Shown: positions 35,115-48,400 of the stretch, one piece after another
Position numbering within the stretch: position 1 is the first letter of the stretch
Layout of the letters: every line of letters begins with the position of its first letter
NCBI RefSeq assembly: GCF_050948175.1
Contig: NC_135194.1
Location: forward strand, 10,904,033 to 10,968,032
Length of the DNA stretch: 64,000 bases
Direction of reading: 5' to 3'
Source of the DNA: Xylocopa sonorina
Lineage: Eukaryota; Arthropoda; Insecta; Hymenoptera; Apidae
The notes under the pieces: generated by a model
Seen by the model: the letters and a program-made list of their open reading frames with translations, nothing else
The model's database searches: none
What the model was told of the DNA's origin: nothing
Made by a program: the position numbers and the translations under genes

Positions 35115-36500
35115 TGAATAGAAGGGAAGGAGAGATCGTTTCAAGTTGTTGTTACTTTTAATATCAAATTTCAGCGTCAATTGTACGGAGAAACGTTTGC
35201 TTGAACTAGTTTGTCTATGAAAATGTAAAGGACTAATTAAACCTAAGTCTATTTCGGTGGAAATTTATAAAATAAGGAAAGAACAGTAACGTGAACGCAA
35301 TTTAAAGAATGCTGGACTTAATATCTCTTAAAGATGTACCTTCGTCCACGTAACTTTAATTTTAATAACATTTCAAATATATCACGCGACATTCGTACAA
35401 AGTTAACATCATACACGTTTTCCAATTAATTGTCGTAACGATTAAAGAATTTAGAGACGTAATAATCGTAGGATAAAAGTTGTGGAAATGAAGGCGAGTG
35501 TCGAAAAGAGGATCGCGGATGGACGGCGATGATTGCACCGGTCCGGCAAAGAACAAACATCCACCGATACTTTGTACTTACACGAGTTTATGAGCAATCA
35601 GCCGGTGCTGGTCAGCGCAAATTGTTTGATCCTCAAACCCATTTAACTCAATTCCATGAAATTCTACTCGAATAATCACAGCCCCGGTGCCTACCAATTA
35701 CGTTTTTGCGAGCCACGCCGTATAAGCGTCGTTACTCGTTTCAAAGAAGACCGTGCTCCGGATGTGAGTGCAATACTGTTCCGTGCTCCAATTCGTCGAA
35801 CCTTACTACCTAACATTCCGCAGCTAGAAGTGCCAACGCCGCCTAAGACGCTCGCCGCCATTCGGATGACCTAACGTTGTTCGACCATTTCTACACTATT
35901 TCTACGTCTCTTTCAAATATTTTTCGATATCGTAGTAAACGTTCGAATATTTCAATATTTTTTAACATCGATAAATTCATTAAAATCCACGGTACTTAAC
36001 CGATCGAAGAGAATGAAACGATAAGGAGACGCATTCGCAAAATGTTCCGAGTACGGTGAAGCAAACCACCTCCAATTAGACATTAGCCAAGCTATAAAAA
36101 GCATCGACGGGAATAATTGAGACATCAACAAAGTACATCTCTCGACGATTCGTTCCGTGCAGGTTCATCTTCAACGAAATCGTTAAATTCGTTGGTATTT
36201 CATTCCCCGGCAAAATGGCCATTACTGTCGACCAATCGTCCCAAGTGTTTCGAAAATATTGGTCAATTTCGAATAAGAAAGTGGTCATTAAATTTGACAG
36301 TGATTTAATTAGATTTATTACAACCTCTCCTAGAAGCATCTTCCCCGACGATTTTTATCATAAAACAACACTGCTACCTTCCTCCGCGTTTTCTCGATAC
36401 CTCGAAACCGTCTCTCTTTATACTTCCAACAAGAACACGAAAGAAAAAAAAAAAAAAACACGCAACGCTAGTCCAATTGCCAACGTTCCCTCTATTCGTC
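35115..36500. other. AT-rich spacer, no gene seen
   Basis: Small frames on both strands (for example an ATG frame of 72 codons at 35656-35874) have no recognised feature. Nothing else found. Confidence 0.45.
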
Positions 36501-38380
36501 CACATAACAAGCCCGACAGTTACCAAGAGCGATCGCACTCCGAGTGCAATGGTGCGCGCGTGCCTTCGGGAGAGCCTCTGTTGCCAGCAGCGAATCGCAG
36601 CGCGGCGTTCCGCGCGACGTTGCCCGTAGAGGAAAAGCGGCGACAGAAAAGTACCTGTTGGCCGCGGAAATACGTGGCCGAGGAAAAAGGGGAAGGTACG
36701 AGCCCGGCGAAAGAGTAGGCAGTGGGTGGCCGGCGGGGGAGTAGGAATGGTGAAACGAGCCGGTGCCGTGGCGGGGAGAGTGTGGAGACGAGAAAAGAGG
36801 AGCTGTCGCGCATTGAAGTCTCCGAAACGGCAGGATGCTCTCGCGGAGAGTAACACGAACGAACGAAGCGAGTGGTAGACCCGTGGCGCGGCGTATGTGA
36901 AGGGAGTACGACGCCGCTCGGCGGGGTTACAGACGTGGGGAGGAGCGGTGTGGAGGAAAGAGGTGATACGAAGCAGAGCGGAGCGAAGTAGAACGGAGCA
37001 ATGTCGAGGCATCGAGCCATTGACCCGTGGAACGAGGGGGTAAGCTCTGGGTGCACCGAGAATCCATGCAGGATGTATAACACACCAACACGTGGCCCGC
37101 ATGCATGTACGCAACTGTCCATGCCAGGGTGCACACGTGTGTAACGGACGTGTACCCAGAGCGCCGATATTACGGTACAGATAGATCGGGAACGATTAAG
37201 AAATCCGTGACGGGCATTGTGTTTGCTCGCTCTCGTAACGCCTGTGTCTGCGCCGCGAGGATCGCGTACGATGCTCGACTTGCGTTCGCCGTCCCGCCTT
37301 TGGCGAACGGGCCCCGCTCCGGATGGGATCTTCTTTGATGAGTTTCGCGGGGCACGTCGATGCGAGTGATTGTCTGGGAAGCTGCGTGCCAAGGAAAACC
37401 TTCGTACTTCTGTATTTAAGCGGTTACGTTAATTGGTACTGGTGGATGTAACGGAGAACGGATTACTATTAGTCGCAGAGGATTCTTGTAGAGATACCGA
37501 CAGTTGTTATTTCGTACGTAATTTCTAAGTATTAGACACGTGCAAAGTGGTCAAACTGGTTGAAAGATTTACCATTTTTCATACAAATGTCTCTTTCTTC
37601 TCGATTTCTTTTAGTTCAAGTAAATATATTTTAATTATCGACAGATTCTCTCTTCGTGTTTAAATATTGACCGAAAGGGATTAAAATGGTGACCAGGACA
37701 AGGCCAACAATAAATACTTTCGTTGCAACCGGCTACAATCGAGGTATTACTTCGCGCAGCCATTTCGAACGGGGTACGAAACGAAGGATGCTCGTCTGAA
37801 ACGGTGAAAATTAAGCCCGGCGATGGTGGTACGTACACGCGTACCCGGGAGAGCTCGTGTCGGGAAACGAGTAGATCGAGAGCGATTACGAAGGCCATGA
37901 CGGTGCATTGTGTTTCGTTGCTCTCACGAGAGGCGAGTGCGCGCGGTGTTCGAGCGCGGCCGAGCGTTGTTGCGGATCGGCGCACGTGTGTAGACATACG
38001 AAGGTTGGATGGTCGCGGCGAGGCTGCCGCGGTACCGATCTCCGTGTCCGCCCAGGGTCATGCCCTACCCTCTCGCGCTACACAATAATCTTCCTCGTCG
38101 TGTGTGCTCTGGTATCTCCACCAGGCGGACGACTCCACGAAGCGGTTCGTTTTTCTCCCGTACGAGAGTGCCTCGGCTGCCCTCCTCGCAGAGGTCCCGT
38201 GATCGCCGCCAAGGCGGCCCTGCGCTTGTCCTTCCATCGTTCCTCTTCCTCTTCGCCCGGTTCCTTCCTCCTCCACCTGCTCCTTCGCCCCGCTCGCCGT
38301 GATATGTGCGACTCTTTCCCTTTCGTTACGTTTATTATTCTTCCCCCCCCAGGGAACGGAATGAATTCCTCTACGGCCAC
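36501..38380. other. CpG-rich block, purine-rich 36640-37050, pyrimidine-rich 38100-38350
   Basis: The longest frame of the window, 290 codons on the minus strand at 36520-37392, is Ser/Pro/Arg-rich, overlaps another long frame and has no domain, so it is treated as a shadow of composition. A C-run acceptor-like site lies at about 38352, followed by a GAACGG frame with a weak donor (GTAACT). No gene is called. Confidence 0.45.
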
Positions 38381-40340
38381 GTAACTTTTACTGTCCGAAG
38401 AACGCTCTGCTCGGTAACTAGCGATCGAATTTGTTCGTTCGCTCGATATCGACGCGAAAGTTCGATTTTATGGGATCGTTCGCTAGGTTGGATTGTACGT
38501 ACTTGCGAAGTTTGATCGTACGAGGTTGGTTGAATTCCAGAAGAAGCTTGTAGTGGAGGCTGAGGGATTTATTAGTGTTATAAATGTATTTTTAATTCTA
38601 CTTTTGAGAGTTGGAGCTGTGTTGTTTGAGGTTGTTGGTAGATTTTACTCGCATTTCAACAGGTTCTTCTGGAGTCAGGTGGTATATCGACGATGTGTTT
38701 CAGCGAAACATCAATCAGGTCCAATCGGGTCTAATTTGCTTCGAATCTATTTGCAACTAACTCGATTACATTGCTACTGGTAACGATCCACATGGAAATT
38801 AGATAGCATTCGGTCACTCGCCTTCGTATGCGTAAAGTTTTACGTCGCCAGGTCGAGATTCCAGCGATAATACATGCGCGGCGTTTGCAACATGACTTCA
38901 TAAATAACTTAACGCATGTTGCGGTCTCCCCTTTTGCAAATCGCGCTCGATCGACGTTGCGGTGGTAGACTCGCCCTCCTCGCGTCCTTTATTTTCCCCT
39001 CCGTCTTGTTCGACAGCCTTGTCTCGATTTTTTGTCCGCACGCGAGCAATTTTGTTCGCCAATTCGAACTGTACGTGAGGACGCAATCAGTGGCAAGATA
39101 AACGACTCAATTCTCCCCGCGCAATACCAATGTGTTCATTTACTCTCGCCATTTTTTATTCAACCGTGCACCGGTTGCGTGACAGAGGCGAGTATTCGCG
39201 TTTTGCTTCCAGATCTCGAGCACGACGCGTAAATGTTATCTCATCGACCGATATACGATCGAGAACAATTTCCTTCTATCAATTTCACGCGACAGATTAC
39301 TCATATTTATATTTAATCTTCAAGTTTACAACGATTTTCTAGCGTTCATAAAAATTGAAGTATACTTCCTCACGACGAAGAATGTTTTCGAATTGAATCA
39401 AGCGAAAAAGAAGTATGTCCTTTTACTTTTTATTAATTCTACTTGCCAGAGGGATTTCGTGTGTCACAATAAGTAAAACCATGCAACAGCCGTACGATTT
39501 TATTTGATGCAGTTTCTTCATCGTTCATCTCGCTCCCATCTTCGTGAAAACAAACGATGCTTAACAAACAAAACATTCGAAGAGCACCGTCTCGTGAAAC
39601 ATTTAGCCCGCGGTAACGAGATTACTTTTATTCTCTTCCCCGCCGACATTTTCGTTCCTTGCGTTATTACAAATACTTTTGCAACTTTCGTTTATATCGC
39701 GGTTCTTTGAAAAATCTTCTTTAATTGTTACTCGCGCTTCACGTGTCTATCTTTTCTACGCGGCCCATTTCCCGCTCCTTCGCTTTCGTTCCCTTCGTCG
39801 TTCGCTTTGTCCGCGCTTCGTATTTCACTTGAAACGGAGTGCAACTTGCAGGCAGTTACAGTAAGCGTTATAGCTTACGCTTTCTTCGGCAAGGCGCTTG
39901 CATCGATCAACCAGTTCATTAGTAGAGCACAGCGCCCCTTGTAAATTGTATATCGACGTTATAATTTTATATTGAGCCTTAAAGGTCACATTACACCAGA
40001 ACAGGTCGATGAAATAGGCTCGAGCAGAGTTGGGGTCTGTGTTGCAACGTATTCCGCGCTACATTGACATCTTCTGAAATAATATAGCGTATCTGAGTAT
40101 ATTCCAACTAATTTTCGTCTACCAACATGTTCAATTTATGAAACTTTGTTGCAACGATGCATCTCTAGTTTACTTTGTAAACTTTTTAAAAAGTTGACAA
40201 CGTCCGCTACAAAAGAATCCACGATAAACCTCTACAATGATCATAATTATACGATAACTCTGATAAACCACTGTCAGTAAATTCCGTACCCCATCTCTAT
40301 CTGGAACCCACGAAGGAGCACATTCGAGCAGAGGACAGCA
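38381..40340. other. mixed to AT-rich spacer, no gene seen
   Basis: Short open frames only; no repeat pairs or RNA genes. Confidence 0.45.
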
Positions 40341-40350
40341 GTACGGCAAC

Positions 40351-40393
40351 GAAGAAGATGAAGAAGAAGAAGAAGAAGAAGAAGAAGAAGAAA
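40351..40393. repeat. (GAA)n microsatellite
   Basis: About 14 GAA triplets with one GAT interruption, at the start of a purine-rich block. Confidence 0.95.
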
Positions 40394-41200
40394 GAATAAA
40401 ACGAAGCGAAAACGGGTAAACTGAAAGGAGTATAGCCCAGAGGGTATGCAAAGGGTGCAAAAACAGAGTCGCGGAGCGTCGACCGTCGGGTGGAGGCAGT
40501 GGGTGCGCGGAGGAAAGTTGGAAAGAGGAGGCAGGAAGCTCGAACGACTGTCGGGCGAAGCGAAAGGAGACGCGACGGGCGCCAGCCCAAGAGACACACA
40601 GGTGGGCGTGGCGCCTATCCCTACGCGGCGCTGCGGGTCGCCGCGATATGAAATTATATACGTTAAACTAAGGGTTCGTTCCTGTCCGCGTCCCTTTCCC
40701 TTTTCGTAGCCGCGTCCGGCTCCCAGTGTCCGCGCACGGCTCGTATTCCGGTTGCAGTCGCGGGCACGCCGCGAATGAATAAGAAAAGCGGTGTACGCGC
40801 GCTTGTTCCGTCACGAGCCGCGGCCCAACACAGAACGGACGCCGCCGTCTCATCTCGCGGCGGCCAATCAGCCTCGTAATCACTGAGCTCTCTGAACGTT
40901 CGTTGTTGCCGGTGACTTAGGCTCTACCTACGGGCTTTACGCGCCGCGGCGACGACGGTGGCGGCGGCAACCCCCAACCCCCAGCCTCCTCCGCCTCCGA
41001 CGCCGCTTACTTCCGCTCCTCGCCGCTCTTCACCGCCCTTCATTTAACCCGTACAACTCTACCCCGCGATCTACAGGAGTTACCTCGCGTACCCACCTAT
41101 ACAAGCGCGCCGTCCCTACGTACTCGCGACTGCTACTCGCGATCGAGCCTCCAGCTTCCTCCCCCTCGCTTCTTCCTGCCCAGCGATCAGGAAATGAAAG
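40394..41200. other. purine then pyrimidine CpG-rich block
   Basis: 40400-40600 is G/A-rich and 40920-41190 is C/T-rich with GGCGGC runs between them. The arrangement resembles the promoter-like pair at 721-2228. No recognisable coding sequence. Confidence 0.5.
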
Positions 41201-44200
41201 GAATAGCTGCGAATTCTTCCGAGCTGTAGCTTTTCCAGCAGACGCGGATTCAGGAACGTGGCATTTTTTCGTTCGCGATTTTGTGTAGATTTCTGTAACT
41301 CGGTTGTTTGCAGCGCTTTTGTGTTGTAGCTGTTGTTAGATGGGATAGATGGGTGTAGTATATCTGAGGTTTACTTTGTTTTTTGTTCTAGGATGGTAAT
41401 ACGTTTAATTGTTCTTCAGAATAATGTTGCAAAAAGCAGAACGAGGATAAGAAATTGGTACTGAGGAATTGCTATACTGAAGGATATAATTTCGTGTAAT
41501 CGAGGCTGTTTAAGTTACATACACGAATATTTTCATTCACATTTTCGTAACAGGAAAGAGGCGAAACAAGATTCAGCGTCCGATACAGTATCAATGGTAT
41601 AATTCCAGTCTTTAAGGCTGTCTCTAAAGTTTCTTGGCAGCCAGGCCGCCTTTGCCCTCTGAAAGGAGGTGAACCATGCTTTCGACCGACACGCAATTTC
41701 CATGTCACGATCGTTCTCTCCTAAAATCAAGAGCATCTAAGTAAAATAAAAACTCGACATCCAACGTACCAACGAATCGTCTAACGAGGACCCTTCCAAA
41801 GATTTCCAATATATTTTTGGCATTAAGATGACAACAATTTCAAAGGAAACGTTTAAACGTAAAATTCTGATACGCGTTGCAAAAGTTTCCCGTGGAAAGT
41901 ATTAATTACACGATTGCAACATTGTCAGAGCAGACGAGAGACGAGCGCTCGACGTTTTCAGCGGCGAATTTTCATATGAGCAAGCATTGCTTCATGCTTG
42001 GTATGCCGTACAATCTCGAAGAGGAAGGCGACAATTAAGCGACTGCGCCTTCTGTCTGCCTGTTTCGCTGCTAGAAATGTTTAGCGCGTCCTCAATTAAC
42101 GATGCTACCTTTCGAAAGGTGCACCTATTGTACCGCATGCATGTGACACAGGAAGGATACGAGCGTGCACGGTGATAGCGGTGGGTGGGTACGCGGGAAC
42201 AGGAAGAAAAAAACAATGGTCGAAGACGAACAACGTTACCAGGTGTAATCTCTACGTGGACGCGGTGCCCAACCCTTGCTTTACGAACCGAAGCACACCT
42301 GCTAAATGGTCTGAACGCAATCTCGATGGCCGGTCGTTTGCTAAATTTCCACCTGCACGAATTCAATTTTTGTTTCGGGAGTTAATGAAGATGAATTATT
42401 TCACCTCGAACGCACGGTGGCTTCGTGTCTGTTACGCGTTAAATTCTGATCCTTCTGCTTTACTTGTCGTTTTATACAATCAAACGCTTCAATTTTAAGC
42501 ATTAATGGAAGGACTAGAATTTGTTAAAATATAATAATAGATTCTACTTTGTTTATACTAGTTGACTGAATTGTATTTTTTTCGACAATTGTAAGCGCTT
42601 TTACGGTCCAATTAATTTTAAACAACGCGTAAATTGATGGAGAACAATCACGGAGAACGCTCGGAATCTATGCTCCTCTTTAAATATTTCAAACTTGAGA
42701 AGTGTACGAATATAGACTTTTATGACGGACTCTATATTCTGTCACAGTTGACATTTTCTCCCGTCGACTGATAATCGCGTTTCCCATTGAATAAATAATT
42801 TATTCCGTTCGCGAAAATACAATAGCGAGGTATATGGTCCGTGTTCGAAGAGCGGCGTCTACGTAGAACCGCAGGCAGATTGATATTGAAATAAAATCAC
42901 GCCCTCGACAAATCGGACTGCGTTCCATCTCGCGGAACTTACACTCATGCTTTAAGGTAGCGTACGTACGTGCCACAGCTACCTCGATTCTTCTACCTGT
43001 TATATCGTGCACTTTCATTGGTGTGGCCTACGCGTTCTCCATCTTGTATTATATACAACTATTCCACGTCAAATCGTACGTAAATCCATACGTTATTGCG
43101 GCCTTTCAAAATATTTATTAAAAAGAAAAAAATTGTAGAGAAGAGTAAAGCAAGAGGGTACCAAAGTAAGGGCTATTAAATTCTATATACCTCTGACACC
43201 TCACTAACTGTTTGCAAAGACTGAAATCTCTGTTTACGTAGACGCACAGCCGCTTGTGTAGACGCTTGGCGCGATGCATCGGAGGGGTGACTTGTAAATT
43301 GCAGGAAACCTGGCAGTTCCGAGTAATTTAAATCAGAGGATACGTATATTACCATCGATACCGCGCAGATGTGCACCGAGATATGCATTCATTTGCGGTG
43401 GAAGCTCGTGGTCGCAGCAAATCCTCGTTCAATTTGCGATGTTACAGATGAAGATCCTCTGTTACCCCTCCCCCCGCGGCCACCCCGGCCCGGCAGCCTA
43501 TTATCTACAACCTTTCCAATCCTTTTGCCTCGCTTGATCCTACCGGCCGCGTGAGAAAACGCATCGGAGGTAATACGTGACACGTGGTTTCGAATCAGCC
43601 CTAACGCCAAGAATGCAATTCGATCAGAAGCTACAAGGGGGAAGAGTATTGTCATGGTCGAGGTACGATTTCGAGACTTTTAAGTTGTTACTACGAGACG
43701 ATCTCTCGGACGTCTCGATGAAAAGTTCATCTTACTAAATGCAGGGTTAAATATTGTTCAATCGTCGAACATTTTTGGCAATTTTAACTGCATCCTGTGT
43801 AATTAATGATATTGATAAATATCATACAATATTTGCAACTTTCTCCATGACAGGTACTATTTATCGTTTAAAAAATATTTTATGGTGGAAAGCGATACAC
43901 TGAAAAAAAGATTTTATAAATCTCTGATCTTTCCGTTCAAGTATTCGAAGAGCTGAATGTGCTTTATAGCTTCTATTGCGCTAGAATATCACAAAGCAAG
44001 TAACGAGGCGAGCACGTAAGAAATCTCTCGCAATCAAAACGACCGTACAATTATTGTAGTATCATCAAGAGCAAAATGTTCTGTACCGGTTATAACCTGA
44101 AGACCACCAAGAAATAGTGCTCGATATCAACTCTATGTAACGTTGAATACGTACAGACGTTAAATGAACATTTACAGACAATATTAGATACCCACTTTTA

Positions 44201-44400
44201 ATCAAAATAAAATGTCTGCTTACTGGCCAAAAGAAATGGCTATATCGCAACTCGAGCTAATCGCGACGATATTTACCAACTGATACTCGAAACATTTTTG
44301 GAATAACCACTCGGATACTTCTGTGCATGTGCAGCAGCGTAGATACAACGAGAAAGAGGTTCGCGACGACGATCAGGCCCGATAATAATTTTTATCGCCA
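41201..44400. other. mostly AT-rich spacer
   Basis: A minus-strand ATG frame of 72 codons at 42800-43018 and other short frames are present without recognised features. Nothing else seen. Confidence 0.45.
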
Positions 44401-45293
44401 CGGTCTCAGGTAAATTTGTTTGCTCGACTGGGTTGGATGATGATCGCTGGTAGTGTGATCATCAAGGTAACCGAACGCCGCGTGGAAAGTCCGTGGCAGC
44501 CCCCGGGAGAGATGTATGTATAACGTGAGCGTGTATGTCACGGGCAGTCACGACCGCAGACACGGCCTCATCTTTCTTGCTGCTCTCGGTGCCTCTCTTC
44601 CCTCTCCGCCCCTTCCTACACCTTTTGGATTCAGCGATGTAACCAACGTTTGGATGCATCTACGAGACGGCCAGAGCCACGGTCAGGCTTCCTGGGCACA
44701 ATCGCATCCACACGGGCCCAATTCGCGTGTGTTACGTGGACGCGAATCCCTTCTACGCGCGTATACGGACAGTTTCAGGTGTTACGTTACACGTGCCCGG
44801 ACCCCTTGATAACCTTTATGGCGAATGAAAGGGTTTGGCGAAGGGTTTTGCTCCTTTTGGAGCCATCCGCGTATCCGTGGCCGAGGTTTGCTTGATTTTT
44901 TAACCCAGGCCTCGAACGGATGCGTAACCCTTTTTTTTACGGTCATTGAGAGCATAGCTATCTCGCACAGCTGAGGGGGTGAGTTTTCTTTCGAGCTAAT
45001 TGCTGTTGATCTTTATTAAATGTTATATAATAATTTTTCGTGATTATTTACGGATAACTCAAATGGTGTACGAATATCATGTTACATATCTAACATACTG
45101 TTAAGTTCCTTTAGTTTTTGGGGGTGAATCAGAAATCAAAAGTGCTAAGTTGAACGAAAATGCATCAGCTTTTGTGATTTTACTTCAAGTAATATATAGG
45201 TGAATGTAATTTGTATACGACTTGTATCACTTTAAAGGGATTAATTCTGAACAGTTATGTGGGTACGGCACATGTCTAAATAATGTGTTGCAG
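44401..45293. other. CpG-rich patch then AT-rich
   Basis: 44460-44900 is GC-rich with featureless open frames; 44980-45280 is AT-rich. Nothing supported. Confidence 0.45.
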
Positions 45294-45362
45294 CTCGAAG
45301 AGCATTCATCACGGCGAACAGCAGCAACGCCAAAACGGTTTATCTACGATAAACGGACTCTG
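45294..45362 (+). CDS. weak candidate exon, 69 bp, in an AT-rich setting
   Basis: A TTGCAG acceptor-like site ends at 45293, and CTG|GTACGC is a donor-like site at 45363. The 69 bases between them are 23 open codons in phase 0 (LEEHSSRRTAATPKRF then a short basic end). They stand out as a GC-richer island in AT-rich sequence. However, all three frames are open through most of it, and the polypyrimidine tract is poor, so the coding frame is not determined. Confidence 0.2.
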
Positions 45363-46228
45363 GTACGCGTAACATAACACCTCGAACTCATATATGTTTA
45401 TATGAATCATCTGCATCTGAATTATCCCGACGCATTACACATACAATAGGCAACACGATTAAGTACCAGGTTCGCATTACTGTACGTACCCCTGAAATTG
45501 ATGTTCTATACGAACAAATGAAAATAATTCAAACCCTATTTATCCTTTGACAACCATACACTTATAGTGCAGAAGACAGATTCATTTACATACATATTTT
45601 AACAGTGATGCAGCAGTAGCATCCCTTAAAACGTAAAATACTCGTACAATACTCATAGAATATAATTCTACATTTCTGCGTGTCATTAAAAAAATCGCCT
45701 AAACCCTACTGCTCCAAAAAAATATTAATTACTCAAGGGTGACTTAATCGCTTGACCATCGTATTAGAACAAAAAGCTTTCCAGAGTTTCGAAGGGTCCC
45801 GAAAGTAACGAGAAACGCATCCCTACTTGTTATAGATACATATTGCAACGCGACGGCATGAACGCGGGTATTTAAGAAGCACTCACGCACCCTTTCCTCG
45901 AGTGTTAAGTTACCCCTGCCGGGGGCCCCGTCTCGGCTCGCTATCGCGGCTAAAAGATCCGTTTTACCTGGCTGCCGCGGCGATCCCCGACGCGTAAACG
46001 TGCGTAACGGGTTGATGAGATACGCTGACCGTTAAACGCGCACACGATATCCAAATAAAATCAGAGAGGAGCCTATGCGAAATAAATATTAGGTAGACGA
46101 TCCTTCCGGATAAGAGAGGCACGAAGGAGAGGCGGGCCGGGTGTGAGAGGCCTTCAGGTCATGCCCGCGGGAGATACAAATGATATCAGCTCGGAAACCT
46201 GCTCGAAGCCACCTTGCCTCCTGGATAG
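45363..46228. other. AT-rich then CpG-rich spacer
   Basis: Nothing seen beyond composition change near 45850. Confidence 0.45.
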
Positions 46229-46612
46229 ATGTACACGATTCGTGCCACCTCTAGATTCGTCGAGCACTACTGCTCGCGCAGCCTCTCGCGATCGGTATGG
46301 TGCCTAGATTTTTTCGAAACGCGTCGACGGGACAGGAGAGTCCATCGTGTTCGATCTAGCAAAGGTGTAACGTTTGCGCGTTCGCGCGTTACTAGGAAAA
46401 ACGCGAATATTCGGGTAACGGATGCTGAGAGTCTGACGAATTACGAAATTCTTGCCATTGCGCCAACGCTCCGGATTGATCTCCTGGCTGATCTTGCTAC
46501 TTGCGAAACGGGCAACTTGAAAATGTTGCGGAATAAAGGCTTGTTCGAGGAGAATTGTAGATGCCAAAAGTCTGAGTGTTATTTAGATTCCTGGAAACTG
46601 ACTGATGTTTAG
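46229..46612 (+). CDS. uncharacterised open frame, 127 codons
   Basis: An ATG at 46229 opens 127 codons to TAG. The C-terminal half is balanced, with Leu/Asp/Glu-rich sequence (LLADLATCETGNL) and a CRCQKSEC cysteine group. The N-terminal half is Arg/Ser-rich. No domain recognised. The minus strand is open over much of the same region, which argues for composition rather than coding. Confidence 0.15.
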   Translation: MYTIRATSRFVEHYCSRSLSRSVWCLDFFETRRRDRRVHRVRSSKGVTFARSRVTRKNANIRVTDAESLTNYEILAIAPTLRIDLLADLATCETGNLKMLRNKGLFEENCRCQKSECYLDSWKLTDV

Positions 46613-48400
46613 TAGCTTAATGTTTCGTATCAGACTATGAAATTAATTCTTAATCTAGCAACGTAAGAAGTATGTCATCAAAGAGGAAAGATTGCTCCTT
46701 ACGAATGGTGATTTTTTCGCGGTTTCGTGTACCTACCACCGCCTAATGACAGCCCTTTTGCCATACAACAATCGTGAATTCATTGCCCCAGTGGCAAAGT
46801 AGTACAGTTGTCGTAAGTTGTTGAAAATTTGCAGGTTTTTGTAGAGACCCTGATTCACTAACTCCCTGCAAGCGTTCCACATAATCTTATTCTTACAAAC
46901 AACCACGTTGTCCATTAAAAATGTATTGTTCCACTTCCATTTCTCTTCTCTCATCCATGTCTTATCATAACGTGTTCACGTTGTTACGTGTCATAAATAA
47001 CATAAACGCGATTTAATCATCACTAAACGCTATGAAAATAGCCTGTATCATCAGCTTGATTACCGATGACCGTTATTAACTTAATTGCTCACCTGCTCAA
47101 TTAGCACGTGAAACCTTAATTACACGGGCCGTTGAAAAGTGAAGAGCCCTTTTAACGAATCACTCGAACGGTCTTGATTAATAAATCCGGAATGTCGGTG
47201 TGATTGTTTAGTCGTGCGAGTCCACGGTTAAATCCAAAGTGTCCGGGTTCTTGAAGCGTGCATAAGTCCAGACCCCACGCTGGTCTGGCATCAACATTTT
47301 TTAGCCCGTCCAGAGGAATAGGTACGCTGTACAGCGCTCTGGTAATGATGGATTCGAACGAGCGTCCATCTCGCGCGATCAAGCGGTTTACTTTCGTTAT
47401 CGAAACCATCCGATTGATACGTAACGATCACGAAAAAGCAAAACGCACATTCCATTCAATTTCCAAAGTTTGTTATATGACAGCAACGTGCGTGTCGACA
47501 CGTGCCTCGCACTCTACGCCATCGTTATTCGTTCCAATTTCACTAATCACGTCAATGGATCCATCACCCTCGTCGATCGTTCGCACAGTTCTTTCGCGCT
47601 CGATCCAACGCAATGTTTATCGATCTCGTTACGTCGAAAAAGCCGATACGTATATTAAGCACGCTGTAACGTGGAATACTTTGTACGCGATCCTGTGTTG
47701 GTAGATACACGCGCAAAGTGAAATACATTGTGAAATCGATGTAACCGGCAGGGTGTACCTACGGCGGGTAGATATATACCCGCAGCTTCCAAATACACTT
47801 TATGAAATTCCATTTTATGGTATCTTGTCGGAGCCGGGGTCTTCGATTTGGTGCTAAGAACTGAAGCAACAGGTGCGACGCTCTAGCCTTTGCGCCGTGG
47901 CTCCCAGAAGCTCAGGTAATACGTACGTTGTCGAGGCAAATCATTTTAAGAAATCTTTTATTCACCTTGCCCCTCCGTTGCTCGCCACGTGTATCTATTC
48001 CGTTCTCTTCTATGTGCGATTACTTTATTCACAACGATTGATGGTGGACTGAAAATTTCGAATACGTCGTAGAGAGGCTTCTTTGTAGAATCTGTGCTGT
48101 GAATGGTTTGGAAATCGTTCTTCTGTAACTACTAACTGGGTGACGATAGATAATGAGAAATTAATATTGACATTTAATAACAATCATACAAAGATATGTC
48201 AAGCATAGTTTTTTAATTGAATTTTGCAATTTTACATTATTTTACTTTTGTTTAATTCCAGATGGTCGTCGTTTTGTGAAATGTGAGCAAGTTTAATATT
48301 ATGCTTTTTAAGGAAGAAGAAAATTTGTAGATGTGTAATGAAATTGTATGCAATTTTATGATTGTAGAATCGTAATTTCAGACTTGATTGTTCGCCGTGG
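46613..48400. other. AT-rich spacer with regulatory-looking word cluster
   Basis: A dense cluster of homeodomain-like and E-box words lies at 47081-47122 (separate entry). Open frames around 47258-47704 lack an ATG start and known features. Confidence 0.45.
47081..47122. promoter_or_regulatory. candidate enhancer core: TAAT-type and E-box words
   Basis: Within 42 bases there are TTAATTG (47081), CACCTG (47090), CAATTAG (47098), CACGTG (47105) and TTAATTA (47116). TAATTR words are core homeodomain sites and CANNTG words are bHLH sites, so this could be an enhancer element. Such words are common in AT-rich DNA, so the evidence is spacing and density only. Confidence 0.25.

Noticed and set aside
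35531..35552. miR-92-like seed (ATTGCAC)
   Set aside because: Only the seed matches; no hairpin arm is present.
36520..37392. Longest open frame (290 codons, minus strand)
   Set aside because: Ser/Pro/Arg-rich throughout, overlapped by a second long minus frame, no domain or splice support; it sits opposite a purine-rich block where stops are rare.
38430..38446. miR-375-like sequence
   Set aside because: Partial match to TTTGTTCGTT only; the remainder and the hairpin are missing.
42800..43018. 72-codon minus-strand ATG frame containing a GTAAGT word
   Set aside because: No splice partner, no recognised feature; many similar frames occur throughout and are expected from TCGA-rich composition.
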